This document shows, piece after piece, positions 27,394-36,400 of a DNA stretch of 61,547 bases. The notes under the pieces are model-generated. The model was not told the origin of the DNA. It worked only from the letters and a program-made list of their open reading frames with translations, and did no database searches. The translations under genes and the position numbers were made by a program. The stretch comes from Acidobacteriota bacterium (lineage in GTDB: Bacteria > Acidobacteriota > Blastocatellia > UBA7656): contig JACQDB010000029.1 of the NCBI GenBank assembly GCA_016201275.1, positions 1 through 61,547 on the forward strand, written 5' to 3'. Position 1 is the stretch's first letter. Every line of letters starts with the position of its first letter.

Positions 27394-27732
27394 TCAAATA
27401 AATTTCACCTGCGACAAAGTCTTGGGCAAATTCTCTTCATTCATCGCCGAGGCGAACGAATGCAGACCGGCGGTGCGTTTTTCCGCCGCCAATTCATCGA
27501 GAGTGATTTTTTCGGTTTTGATGAAAGCCACGTCATTCAAATTGATGAGCGTGACCGCCGTGCATTCATTGGGATTTTGCAAAGCAAACGACGACACCAA
27601 CGCATAGCGCGTATCGGCAGCGATGTGGTGCGCGGCGATCAGTTCGTCGGTGATGAAGTAAAATTTTTCGCCGTTGTTGAAGCGGATGATGAGCTTAAAC
27701 AGGGGGTCGGGAAGTTTCAAACTTTCGGACAT
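27394..27732 (-). CDS. Small conserved-looking protein of unknown function
   Basis: A 112-residue acidic cytosolic protein. I recognise no family. The first 80 residues alternate hydrophobic and polar residues (LFKLIIRFNNGEKFYFI, then VTLINLNDVAFIKTEK), suggesting a small beta-rich fold; the C-terminal third is helical. GGAGAGGC before the ATG gives good coding support. It lies 33 bp upstream of the M28 gene on the same strand, so the two may be co-transcribed. No signal peptide or membrane helix. Confidence 0.65.
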   Translation of the reverse strand: MSESLKLPDPLFKLIIRFNNGEKFYFITDELIAAHHIAADTRYALVSSFALQNPNECTAVTLINLNDVAFIKTEKITLDELAAEKRTAGLHSFASAMNEENLPKTLSQVKFI

Positions 27733-27868
27733 AGCCTCTCCGTTGGGTATTGAATGTGCCGTCTCGCTTTGTCAATTCAATGAAAGTGCAGCGCGCCTAT
27801 CGTTGGCTACCGCTGCGATGTTGAACTACAAAATATCGAAAACCATGCAGCGCCAGGAGTTGCCGATT

Positions 27869-28126
27869 CTAAACGGTAGGGTCTGCGGAATCGGGCGCAG
27901 GATGGTCAGACGAGACTACGCAATTGATATAGTCGGCGACCTCGTCCACGGTATTTGACACCGCCGCCGCGACGTTTTCCACGACATCGGCAACTAAATC
28001 CAATTCAACCTTAAACAAGGTGGCGAGGCGTTGCTCGAACGGCAGCGCCGCAAACACTCTTCGGACTTCATCGGCTTCGCTTGAGGAAGCCGTCGTAGAG
28101 TTTGTGGTTTCGTTAAAAGAACTCAT
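27869..28126 (-). CDS. Small protein of unknown function
   Basis: An 85-residue acidic protein. The middle, FAALPFEQRLATLFKVELDLVADVVENV, forms one or two amphipathic helices. Both ends are Ser/Thr/Asp rich and probably disordered. No family is recognised. GGGAGGGA at a good distance before the ATG supports translation. It lies 136 bp upstream of the 112-residue gene on the same strand. Confidence 0.55.
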   Translation of the reverse strand: MSSFNETTNSTTASSSEADEVRRVFAALPFEQRLATLFKVELDLVADVVENVAAAVSNTVDEVADYINCVVSSDHPAPDSADPTV

Positions 28127-28230
28127 AAATCATCCCTCCCAATCAGACAAAGGCCGCCGCTTTTCACCATAATTTACGCATCAAATCGCGGCACTTTTGA
28201 GGCTACCTGAAAGGCAAAACAGGGTCAAGG

Positions 28231-28367
28231 GAATTGCGGATGGCGGATTGCAGATTGCGGATTGGAGGAAATCCTACCATAATCATCACCTTACGAAAGA
28301 GCGCGTTAAACAGCAGTTTTTTATCTCCCTTACAATCCGCAATCTGCAATCTGCCATCCGCAATCGG
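28231..28367. repeat. Inverted tandem-heptamer hairpin (GGATTGC type)
   Basis: The left arm (28231-28265) consists of GATTGCG/GATTGCA-type heptamers. The right arm (28332-28367) is its reverse complement with few mismatches over about 34 bp. The loop is about 66 bp. It lies in the 309-bp gap between two divergent genes (the small gene at 27869-28126 and the subtilase), so here it cannot serve as a terminator for either. Confidence 0.8.
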
Positions 28368-28435
28368 ATGGCTTTGCGATAGTCCGTTGATAAGCTAAAG
28401 TTACTGTCTATTTTTTCATAGAGGTTGTGTTTTTC

Positions 28436-31400
28436 ATGAAGAGTGGCGCTGTAAAAATTCTCACCATCACGGTTTTACTGCTCGCGGTCGCCCTGTCCGG
28501 CAATTGGCGCGCTTCATCTTTCAGCGATAAAAAATCGTTGTCGCAAGTGGCCGATGAACCCTTGGCCAAACGCCTTTCGGCGAAGGCCAATGTCGAGCCG
28601 CTTACATATCGCAGCCCCGGCACGGCGCATAAGCTGTTAGTGCCGCACCAAGAGGCGGCGCTTGCAGAGCGTTTGCTCGCTTCCAAAAGCGTAAAAAAAG
28701 CCCGTAAATACGGGGCTTTTACCCTGCTTGAAGTTTCCGACGAAAGCTTTACCAGGCTCGACCCGCAGGTGCTTGAGCGCCTGCAACTGCGCGACGATTT
28801 CAATCTCATTCTGCTGCGCCGTGGGCAGCTTGATACGACTGCGCCGGAGCCATCAATCACGCCCGCGCTGCGTCAGGAAAAGACGCCTGCGCCAGCCCTT
28901 CATTTGGTGCAGTTGTTTGGTCCGCCGACCAATGCTGCCATCAACACGCTGAAAGCGACCGGCGCGCACATCGTTTCATACATTCCCAATAATGCTTATT
29001 TGATTTGGGCTACAGCAACGCAACGGGCGCGTGTCGAAGCCTTGCGCCAGCAATCGGGTATTATTCAATGGGACGCGCCCTTTCATCCGGCTTATAAACT
29101 TGACCCGCGCCTCAAACTTGATTCGGTCGAACAACTGCCGATCTCCATCGAAGTGCTTGATAGGCCACAGGCGGCACAGACCATTGCCAAGATCAAAGCG
29201 CAAGCCGTGAAGGTATTGATGCCGGAGTTCAAAGCTGCCGGTACGGTGCAAATCAAAATCCTCATCGAATGTTTGCGGCTCACCGAACTGGCGCAATTGC
29301 CCGACGTGGTGTCCATCGAAAGCTGGTCGAAATTCAAACTGCACGACGAACGCGCCAATCAAATCATCGCCGGATCGCTGGTCAATGAATCCATCAACAA
29401 CATCTTGGTTACACGCCCCGCCAGCCCCGGTTATATGACCTTTCTGAACGCTCTAGGATTCAATGCCACGCTCGATTTCGTCATTGATATAGGCGATACC
29501 GGATTGGATAACGGCACGACTTCTGCCGCCACTTTGCACCCGGATTTTCTCGACAACCAGGGGCGCTCGCGCATCGCTTATCAACACGACTTCACGCACA
29601 ATTCATCCGCCACGCCGACCCATGACCCGTTCGGCCACGGCACCATTAACGCTTCGATTATTGCCGGTAACAACAATGGCGCGACCAGTGCCTTCCGCGA
29701 TGCGTTGGGTTATCAATACGGGCTTGGCGTCGTGCCGTTTGCGCGCCTGGGCGTCTCGCGTCTGTTTGACGACAACAACGATTTCGTAGAGAACCTGTCG
29801 TTGTCGCAATTCTTCGTTTCCGCTTACAGCGAAGGCGCTAGAATCACCAATGATAGCTGGGGATTATGCACCTTGGATTTGGGGTTCTGTAATGTCTATA
29901 ACAGCGACAGTCGCGCTTTCGATACCTTTGTCCGCGACATAGACCCCAACACGCCGGGCTATCAACAGATGGTGGTGATTTTTTCGGCTGGCAATGATGG
30001 CGCAGATGCGCCGCAATCCATAGCCATGCCCGGCACTGCCAAAAACGTCATCACGGTTGGCGCAAGCGAAGGCTTTCGCCCCAGCGATGCCAACGGCGTG
30101 CCGCTCAAAGATGGTTGCAACGTCGGCAGTACGCTTGCCGATAACGTACAAGACATCGTGGATTTTTCATCCGGCGGCCCGGTGCAGGATGGTCGCGCCA
30201 AACCTGATCTGGTCGCGCCCGGCACGCACATCACGGGCGCGGCAACGCAAGACCCTGCCTATGCGCCCAAAAAGAATGAAGACATAGGCGTGTGCGATCA
30301 TTATTTTCCCAGCGACCAAACGCTCTATACCTGGTCATCGGGAACCAGCCATTCCACGCCATTGGTCACCGGCGGCGCGGCGCTCGCTTTTCAATGGTTG
30401 AAGACGCGCTTTGCGACTGAACCCAGCGCCGCTCTGGTTAAAGCGATGCTGCTCAATTCAACCAGCTATCTGAGTGGCAAAGGCGCAAACGATAATTTGC
30501 CGGGAGCCAAACAGGGCTGGGGATTGTTGAACATTGCGCGAATGTTTGAGGCGACCGACCGCATCATTTATGACGAATCGCCGACTCGCACTTTCACGCA
30601 AAGCGGCGGCCAGCCTTTTGAAATCACCGGCGTCATCACCGACCCTGCGAAAGAGTTTCGCGCTATGCTGGTTTGGTCCGACGCCCCCGGCACGCCGTTG
30701 TCGAATGCGCCTTATGTGAATCAATTGAATCTTGAACTCACCATCAACGGCGTGACCTATAAAGGCAACGTCTTTCAAGGTCAATATTCAAAAGCCGGTG
30801 GCCAGGCCGATTTCTTAAATAACGCGCAAGGCATACGGCTTCCGGCGGGAACTACAGGGCCCTTTGTGCTGCGCGTCAAACCGACGATCATTGCCGGTGA
30901 TGGCGAGCCATTCAATGGCGTCGAGTTGGATCAAGACTTCGCGCTGGTGGTCACCAACGGACGCGAGATGCCGACGCCGATTCTCCACGTAGCGACAACG
31001 CGAGTCGGCAACATTGAGGTTGACGACATCAGCGTAACGCACAGCAACGGCACGACCGACCGATCTTTTATTCCCGGCGAAACGGCATCGGTAAAAATCG
31101 CGGTTCGCAATGCTTCGGCGACCACTGCGGCAAATGTCTCTGCGGCCACTTTGTCTTTTGTCGGCTTGCAGAATCCCACGCCGCTCAGTTTCCCGAATAT
31201 TCTTGCCAACGCGACGATGAGCAATGAAAACGGGGTTGCCGTGCAGGTGCCAGCCACGCAGCGTTGCGGTGCGCTTGCCGAAATGGTTCTGACCTTGACC
31301 ACGCCACAAGGCAATATCCTTGTGCCGTTCAAAGTACAGATCGGACGCCTCACTTCGTCGCTCACGTTTTTCAACGATGACGTAGATTCGGGCAACGTGC

Positions 31401-31927
31401 GCTGGAAACCCAAGAAAGGATTTTTCACCGCCAGCGGCGTCGCCTTGAGCGGCACACAGTCTTATCACGTAGTTGATCCGGGCTTAACCAAAGACGATTT
31501 TCTGTTATCTACTTTATCCTTGAAAAAGCCCGTACACATTCCCGCTACTGCCGCGAATGTGCGCCTGTCGTTTTATCACATCTACAATTTCGAGCCGGGC
31601 TTTGATGGCGGCGTGATGGAAGTATCGCTCGACGATGGCGCAACCTGGGAAGACTTGGGCGCAAGAATCATGAGCGGCGGCTACGATGGCAAAGTAACCG
31701 GCGTCGTGACTTCCAAAAACCCTTTAGGCACGCGCTCGGCGTGGACTTCGAGAGGCCGCGCCGGAGTCTTTTCGCAAGTGGTAATTAATATGGACGAGTT
31801 TGTCGGCAAAGCGATTCGCCTGCGCTTCGTGGCTGGATTTGACGGCGCAACCGGAATCCTGAACGGCTACACTGGCTGGTACATAGACGACATCAAGATA
31901 ACCGCCGACAGCGCCTCTTGCCCTTGA
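28436..31927 (+). CDS. Secreted subtilisin-like serine protease (S8) with C-terminal beta domains
   Basis: A 1163-residue exported protease. A signal peptide (ILTITVLLLAVALSG) starts it. Residues about 60-330 look like a propeptide region. The S8 catalytic domain holds aspartate in DIGDTGLDNG (near 351), histidine in FGHGTINAS (near 399) and serine in SSGTSHSTP (near 637), a complete triad. A beta-sandwich region (about 700-990) follows, and the last 170 residues resemble the lectin-like C-terminal domain of M6/immune-inhibitor-A proteins (YDGKVTG, then GYTGWYIDDIKI). It would degrade extracellular protein. The ATG at 28436 is preferred over an in-frame GTG three codons earlier. It stands alone. 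Confidence 0.92.
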   Translation: MKSGAVKILTITVLLLAVALSGNWRASSFSDKKSLSQVADEPLAKRLSAKANVEPLTYRSPGTAHKLLVPHQEAALAERLLASKSVKKARKYGAFTLLEVSDESFTRLDPQVLERLQLRDDFNLILLRRGQLDTTAPEPSITPALRQEKTPAPALHLVQLFGPPTNAAINTLKATGAHIVSYIPNNAYLIWATATQRARVEALRQQSGIIQWDAPFHPAYKLDPRLKLDSVEQLPISIEVLDRPQAAQTIAKIKAQAVKVLMPEFKAAGTVQIKILIECLRLTELAQLPDVVSIESWSKFKLHDERANQIIAGSLVNESINNILVTRPASPGYMTFLNALGFNATLDFVIDIGDTGLDNGTTSAATLHPDFLDNQGRSRIAYQHDFTHNSSATPTHDPFGHGTINASIIAGNNNGATSAFRDALGYQYGLGVVPFARLGVSRLFDDNNDFVENLSLSQFFVSAYSEGARITNDSWGLCTLDLGFCNVYNSDSRAFDTFVRDIDPNTPGYQQMVVIFSAGNDGADAPQSIAMPGTAKNVITVGASEGFRPSDANGVPLKDGCNVGSTLADNVQDIVDFSSGGPVQDGRAKPDLVAPGTHITGAATQDPAYAPKKNEDIGVCDHYFPSDQTLYTWSSGTSHSTPLVTGGAALAFQWLKTRFATEPSAALVKAMLLNSTSYLSGKGANDNLPGAKQGWGLLNIARMFEATDRIIYDESPTRTFTQSGGQPFEITGVITDPAKEFRAMLVWSDAPGTPLSNAPYVNQLNLELTINGVTYKGNVFQGQYSKAGGQADFLNNAQGIRLPAGTTGPFVLRVKPTIIAGDGEPFNGVELDQDFALVVTNGREMPTPILHVATTRVGNIEVDDISVTHSNGTTDRSFIPGETASVKIAVRNASATTAANVSAATLSFVGLQNPTPLSFPNILANATMSNENGVAVQVPATQRCGALAEMVLTLTTPQGNILVPFKVQIGRLTSSLTFFNDDVDSGNVRWKPKKGFFTASGVALSGTQSYHVVDPGLTKDDFLLSTLSLKKPVHIPATAANVRLSFYHIYNFEPGFDGGVMEVSLDDGATWEDLGARIMSGGYDGKVTGVVTSKNPLGTRSAWTSRGRAGVFSQVVINMDEFVGKAIRLRFVAGFDGATGILNGYTGWYIDDIKITADSASCP

Positions 31928-32005
31928 GGAAGGCACAAATTATTAGGTCTTTTAAGTAGGCTAAGAAGTAGCCTTCTTTAGCTAACTTTGATAATCTAGC
32001 GCGCC

Positions 32006-33109
32006 ATGGAACTTAAAGATCATATCGAACAAATTCGAGATAACCTTAGGCTTGGCCAATTTATTAATGAAGCCTCTGTCTCACAAGGGATAGTGCTACG
32101 TATTCTACAGATATTAGGATGGCCCATCTTTGATTCACAAATAGTTTCACCAGAATATGCCTTAGAAGGGCGACGGGTCGATTATGCTCTCTGTCATCCT
32201 GCCAAGAAACCCCTGGTATTTATTGAAGTTAAACAGGTGGGTCAAAGTGAGGGAGCCGATAGACAGTTATTTGAATATGCCTTTCACATAGGAGTTCCAA
32301 TGGCTGTATTAACGGATGGACAAGAATGGCATTTTTATCTGCCTGGAGAGCAAGGGCAGTACCAAGAACGACGGGTATATAAACTCGATCTACTTGAGCG
32401 GAGCATTGATGAATGCCTTCTGCGGCTAACTCGATACCTTGCGTATGATTCTTCTTGCTCTGGCAAAGCTCTTGAAGCAGCAAGAAGAGATTATCAAAAT
32501 GTAGCTAGAGATCGTTTAATAAGCGCAACTTTGCCACAGGCTTGGAGTACTCTCATACAGGAACCGGAAGAACTTCTCATTGAGCTATTAGCGGATAAGG
32601 TAGAAAGTCTCTGCGGCTATAAACCTGAGCCTGATACGGTTGCGTCATTTCTCACCAACGGCTCACCTATCAGGCATCTTACTGAAGTAAAATCTTCCGG
32701 CTCAATACCAGAAAAACCAAAGCACTTGAAGCAGTATTTACCACAGGAGACTAGCCCAAGGCATATTGCGTCCGCACCGTTTCGATTGCAAGGTCGCGAT
32801 TATGAGGCGAGGAGCGCACGCGATGCGATGAGTAAAATCTTTGAGGAGCTTTCAAAAAGAGACTCTAGTTTTCTTGAGCGTTTCGCAGCGCGCCCAAAGC
32901 ATGGGAAGAAACGGCGCTTTGTGGCTCGTTCCAAGGACGAGCTTTATCCTGACCGTCCAGATTTAGCTGAGTCAAACTCGTATCAACTCTCTGGGGGCTG
33001 GTGGATTGGTACGAATTACAGCAGGAAGAATATCGAAGATATTATCAAAATGGGTTGCGAGGTGGCTGGCCTAAATTACGGAACGGATTTGGTGGTGAAA
33101 TTTGATTGA
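32006..33109 (+). CDS. HsdR_N-type PD-(D/E)xK nuclease-like protein, solitary
   Basis: A 367-residue cytosolic protein. Residues 1-150 match the type I restriction R-subunit N-terminal nuclease-like domain. IVSPEYALEGRRVDYAL gives the catalytic aspartate, FIEVKQ gives the ExK, and TDGQEWHFYLPG follows as usual. There is no helicase domain and no adjacent methylase or specificity gene. The C-terminal 110 residues (AMSKIFEELSKRDSSFLERF to GLNYGTDLVVKFD) form a separate domain of a kind often attached to stand-alone nucleases. Codon use and base composition look more AT-rich than the neighbours, hinting at transfer. A defence role is plausible but unproven. Confidence 0.75.
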   Translation: MELKDHIEQIRDNLRLGQFINEASVSQGIVLRILQILGWPIFDSQIVSPEYALEGRRVDYALCHPAKKPLVFIEVKQVGQSEGADRQLFEYAFHIGVPMAVLTDGQEWHFYLPGEQGQYQERRVYKLDLLERSIDECLLRLTRYLAYDSSCSGKALEAARRDYQNVARDRLISATLPQAWSTLIQEPEELLIELLADKVESLCGYKPEPDTVASFLTNGSPIRHLTEVKSSGSIPEKPKHLKQYLPQETSPRHIASAPFRLQGRDYEARSARDAMSKIFEELSKRDSSFLERFAARPKHGKKRRFVARSKDELYPDRPDLAESNSYQLSGGWWIGTNYSRKNIEDIIKMGCEVAGLNYGTDLVVKFD

Positions 33110-33454
33110 TAGGCCGTCAAGCCTCGCCCCCAAAAAGCGTATGCAGTGGAGCGTAGTAAACGGATTCCTTCTGATGTAAGGCACTGGGCAGGTTGATATA
33201 GCAAAACACGAAACCGGCTACCAGAGCCAGTTTCAGGGCATCGCCTTAAATAATTGAGGACCAATTATCTATCGCCCACTTTGCGGACTAAAAAGATTTG
33301 CTGGCTTTTTCTTCCCCGCTCTGACGCACGAAGATTTATGCTGGCACTCGCTTCGCATTTTTTTTCACGCGGCATCAATGCGGAAAAGCCTTGTACCCGC
33401 ACGACCATCGCTGGCCTTTCACTTCTCCAGCAAGCCTGAAATTTCATCACTTCA
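33110..33454. repeat. Intergenic repeats
   Basis: No gene is supported. A small hairpin GAAACCGGCT/AGCCAGTTTC lies at about 33211-33235 and recurs at about 39760-39785, followed in both places by similar AATTGAGGAC text. Positions about 33265-33370 match, inverted, the repeat at 23498-23600. Confidence 0.6.
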
Positions 33455-34543
33455 TTAATTCGATTTCGCCGAGGTGCGAAGTTGCTTGATTAAATCGCCT
33501 ATGCTTTTGGCGTCTTTGGCATTGGGCGACAAGGCCAGATATTTTTCTAACTCCTGAGCGGCGCGTGCGACATTCTTTTTTTCGATATAAACCGCGCCCA
33601 AATAGCGATGCGCTTCGATGGCTTCGTCTTTATCATTGCCGTAGCGTACTGCCAGCAATAAAAATTTTTCGGCGTCATCAAAGCTGTTTAACATCACCAG
33701 AGCGCGACCGATATAGAGATGTCCGGTTGCCGATGCCGGATTGAGTTTCAACGCCTTGTACAATTCATCTACCGCTTTCGGATACTGTTTCGTCTGCACC
33801 AGCAGCATTCCATAATTCAGGCGCGGCGTGAACGCTTCAGGTGCGAGTTTGATGGCCGCGTTCAAGGCCTCTGCCGCTTTATTCAGGTCTTTCTGGCGCA
33901 TCAACTGCACGCCTTTTTCATTGAGCGCCGCGACATATTGCGGAAAGACCTTCAAAGCGCTGTCCAATAATTCCAGCGCTTTCTTCTGGTCTCCGCTTTT
34001 CACTGCCTCCAACGCCTGAGTGTAAAAATTCATCGCCGCTTCGGGAATTTTCGAGGGCAGTGCCGACACCGTGCCGACTGGTTGCAGCACCGTCTTTTTC
34101 AGTTGCAGAGTGATCTCCAGATTGATCACCATACCGGGACTGTCTCGGCGGCGAGCCGGTTCGATGATGTCCACATTTTCGGTAGCCAACTCATACTCTC
34201 TTCCGGCATCAACGATAAGCGTATAAGTTCCGCTTTGCTGACGACGAAAGGAAAAGGCTCCGTTGTCGTCCGTCAGCGTGAATTGTTCCCCACCAAAAAG
34301 GCTTCGCAATTTCACTTTAGCGCGAATATCCAAGCGCCTGCCGCCGGGATAATAGACATTGCCTTTGATGGTGTTTTTGCCGCCGCTGCCGGGGTCGCCG
34401 GGGTCTGAATCAATGCCGCCGATCTGTGCTTGAGCCACGCCAGCGACCAGCGTAGCGAACACCATCAGGCAGGCGCAACGCAGCGCCCAACGAGCAGAAA
34501 AATAATCGTTTCGCGGAAGGGTTTTCCAGGACGAAAAATTCAT
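33455..34543 (-). CDS. Secreted TPR protein with carboxypeptidase-regulatory-like domain
   Basis: This 362-residue exported protein has a signal peptide (CLMVFATLVAGVAQAQ, cleavage after AQA) and a Gly/Asp-rich linker. A carboxypeptidase-regulatory-like beta domain (about 50-140; IKGNVYYPGGRRL to FSFRRQQSGTYTLIVDAG) follows. Then come tandem TPR repeats (about 175-340; AALNEKGVQLMRQKDLNKAA and ATGHLYIGRALVMLNSFDDA). Such proteins act as scaffolds in the periplasm or on the outer surface. An AGGAGG box seven bases before the ATG at 34543 fixes the start; the frame's upstream extension is not used. It follows a secreted methyltransferase-fold gene on the same strand, 245 bp away. Confidence 0.85.
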   Translation of the reverse strand: MNFSSWKTLPRNDYFSARWALRCACLMVFATLVAGVAQAQIGGIDSDPGDPGSGGKNTIKGNVYYPGGRRLDIRAKVKLRSLFGGEQFTLTDDNGAFSFRRQQSGTYTLIVDAGREYELATENVDIIEPARRRDSPGMVINLEITLQLKKTVLQPVGTVSALPSKIPEAAMNFYTQALEAVKSGDQKKALELLDSALKVFPQYVAALNEKGVQLMRQKDLNKAAEALNAAIKLAPEAFTPRLNYGMLLVQTKQYPKAVDELYKALKLNPASATGHLYIGRALVMLNSFDDAEKFLLLAVRYGNDKDEAIEAHRYLGAVYIEKKNVARAAQELEKYLALSPNAKDAKSIGDLIKQLRTSAKSN

Positions 34544-34788
34544 GATGTGCGCCTCCTCAAAAAAAACATTCGCACGTTCCTGCCAATTCAATTTGCGTGA
34601 AGAGTGCAACAGGTTGCCAGCGCACGCATCATAGCACAACGCTTGACGCGATTGAAGCGTCCGCCAAAAATAGCAGCAAAAGGGAACGACTAGGCCAGTG
34701 CTTGCGGCTGTGCCGCACAGAGAAAATCAAGCTCTTGGTCAACATCAAGTCTCACTTTAAATTGCACGTTGCGACGCCAGCGCCAAGA
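34544..34788. other. Gap with a solo terminal repeat (34749-34767)
   Basis: Positions 34749-34767 carry GTCTCACTTTAAATTGCAC, the same sequence as the ends of the inverted-repeat element at 37258-37523. It may be a remnant or a solo end. Nothing else stands out. Confidence 0.5.
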
Positions 34789-36309
34789 TTATTTGCCATC
34801 GCGTTGATACCACACGATGTGATCGCCATCGTTCGGCTTGTCAGAATAGACCACTGTGGTGTAATTGAGCGAATGCACATTCGTAGTGGGCAATTCCAAT
34901 AGCGCGTTATTCGACAATAAAAAACCGCCCGGTCGCAACATCGCCTCGACATTCTTCAACGCCAGACTCTGCTCGAAGACTTCGTAATACACCAGTATGT
35001 TGGTGGCGATGATGAGATCAAAGCCTTCGCCTGCCGGACGATTCAGGCGCTGCAAAACGATATTCAAATCCTGCGGCGTGATGATTCGGACAATCTCCGG
35101 GCGTATGGCGACGGCACGCACTTTCAAGCCGATGGCTCCGGGCGGCACGGCGACGGGCGTGGCAGACGTACCGATGCGGTCGCCGAAGCGATTCCAATAG
35201 GCGATGGCGTCCTCTTTCCACAGCCCTTTTTCATCACGCGGCAATTGCACGATGTAAGGTTGACCGGCAAGGGCGCGCTGGCGCGAGCGCGTCAAATGGT
35301 CGTTGATGCGCGGGCTTAAATCAAGCGTAGTGAGTTGCAGGTCGTTGGCTTTGGCCAGCCCTAAACGCAATAACGTATCAATGACCGCAAACGGTTGAAT
35401 AGTCTGTTGAGGATAAAAATCGTAGCCATCTTGTTTGTCGGTGAAATCAAGACCGGGGCCGACGATGGCGACGCGGCGCACGCTGCCTGCGGTCAGCAAG
35501 CCTTGTGCGGTGATCGCTTCGAGAGTTTTTTCAAGAGCGAAATTCGGCAACAGCGAAGTGTCCGACGACAGACCGCGAGCGCTGTAAAGTTTCGAGCGTT
35601 CGACAAACTCCTGGCTGGGATCGCCCAACAGGCGCGCCGCTTCCAGAATTCTGGCGTAGCTCGATTGCTCATTCAAGACGCGGGACAGCGTGCCGAGCAA
35701 ATACTCTTGCAACTGCGTCCGCGCCGTTGCGGCTTGCAAATCGAAGCCTTTGCTGACGGCCAGACGCCGGGCAAACAACAAGCGTTCATTCGTGCCGGGC
35801 GACAGTATGCCTTGAATCAAATCGTCGGCGCGCAATTTAATGGCGTCGAGCAAGGCGTTGTTGGCGCTGTTGTTGACCTCTTTACCGGCCTGCGCCAGCG
35901 CGTCGAGCGTGATGCGTGGGCGGCGCGTGAAGGTCATGCCAAACAGTAAAAAATTAATCACCGAATCTTCATCGCCCTGTAGCAAACGCGAGCGAATCTC
36001 GGCGTCACGGGCGGCCACCCATTGCGGCCAGAGGCTCGGCAACTCGGCAGCGCTTGCCCTTTGCAAGGCCGCAGGCAAAGCGTCGCGCAGGGCTTCGAGG
36101 ATCGGCTTCGCTTCGTCATAGCCGAGGTAAGCGGCCTTTGTCGTTGCCGCATTTTTTGGCGCGGCTGGTGCAGGGGCTTTGACCGATGGTGCCGATTTTT
36201 TCCCGGCCTGCGAAAACGATGCGGCAGGCCAACCGCCGCCGGTCAGCAGAACACCGAGTGCCAGCAGCAAGAGCGTTGAGGCGTGGAAGTGTCGTTTCAT
36301 TCGATTCAT
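34789..36309 (-). CDS. Exported protein with a SAM-methyltransferase-like C-terminal domain
   Basis: A 506-residue protein that begins with a signal peptide (STLLLLALGVLLTGGGWPAAS) and a Pro/Ala/Lys linker. The middle (about 75-270) is helical and unrecognised. The C-terminal 230 residues look like a class I methyltransferase: VRRVAIVGPGLDFTDK as motif I, then LQLTTLDLSPRIN with an acidic residue after strand 2, ATNILVYYEVFEQSLAL and VEAMLRPGGFLLSNNALLE, close to CheR-type enzymes. Export of a SAM-dependent enzyme would be odd, as SAM is cytosolic. It may be a degenerate fold used for binding, or the helix may be an anchor with the domain inside. ATG 36309 or 36300 could be the start. Confidence 0.7.
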   Translation of the reverse strand: MNRMKRHFHASTLLLLALGVLLTGGGWPAASFSQAGKKSAPSVKAPAPAAPKNAATTKAAYLGYDEAKPILEALRDALPAALQRASAAELPSLWPQWVAARDAEIRSRLLQGDEDSVINFLLFGMTFTRRPRITLDALAQAGKEVNNSANNALLDAIKLRADDLIQGILSPGTNERLLFARRLAVSKGFDLQAATARTQLQEYLLGTLSRVLNEQSSYARILEAARLLGDPSQEFVERSKLYSARGLSSDTSLLPNFALEKTLEAITAQGLLTAGSVRRVAIVGPGLDFTDKQDGYDFYPQQTIQPFAVIDTLLRLGLAKANDLQLTTLDLSPRINDHLTRSRQRALAGQPYIVQLPRDEKGLWKEDAIAYWNRFGDRIGTSATPVAVPPGAIGLKVRAVAIRPEIVRIITPQDLNIVLQRLNRPAGEGFDLIIATNILVYYEVFEQSLALKNVEAMLRPGGFLLSNNALLELPTTNVHSLNYTTVVYSDKPNDGDHIVWYQRDGK

Positions 36310-36400
36310 CAGGCGCGCTGTTTTATTGAAATATCTTGCGGTCAATCATCGCGTTATGTTGATAAAGAATTTCTTGCAAGTAGGAAAAGTCAGGCAACGC

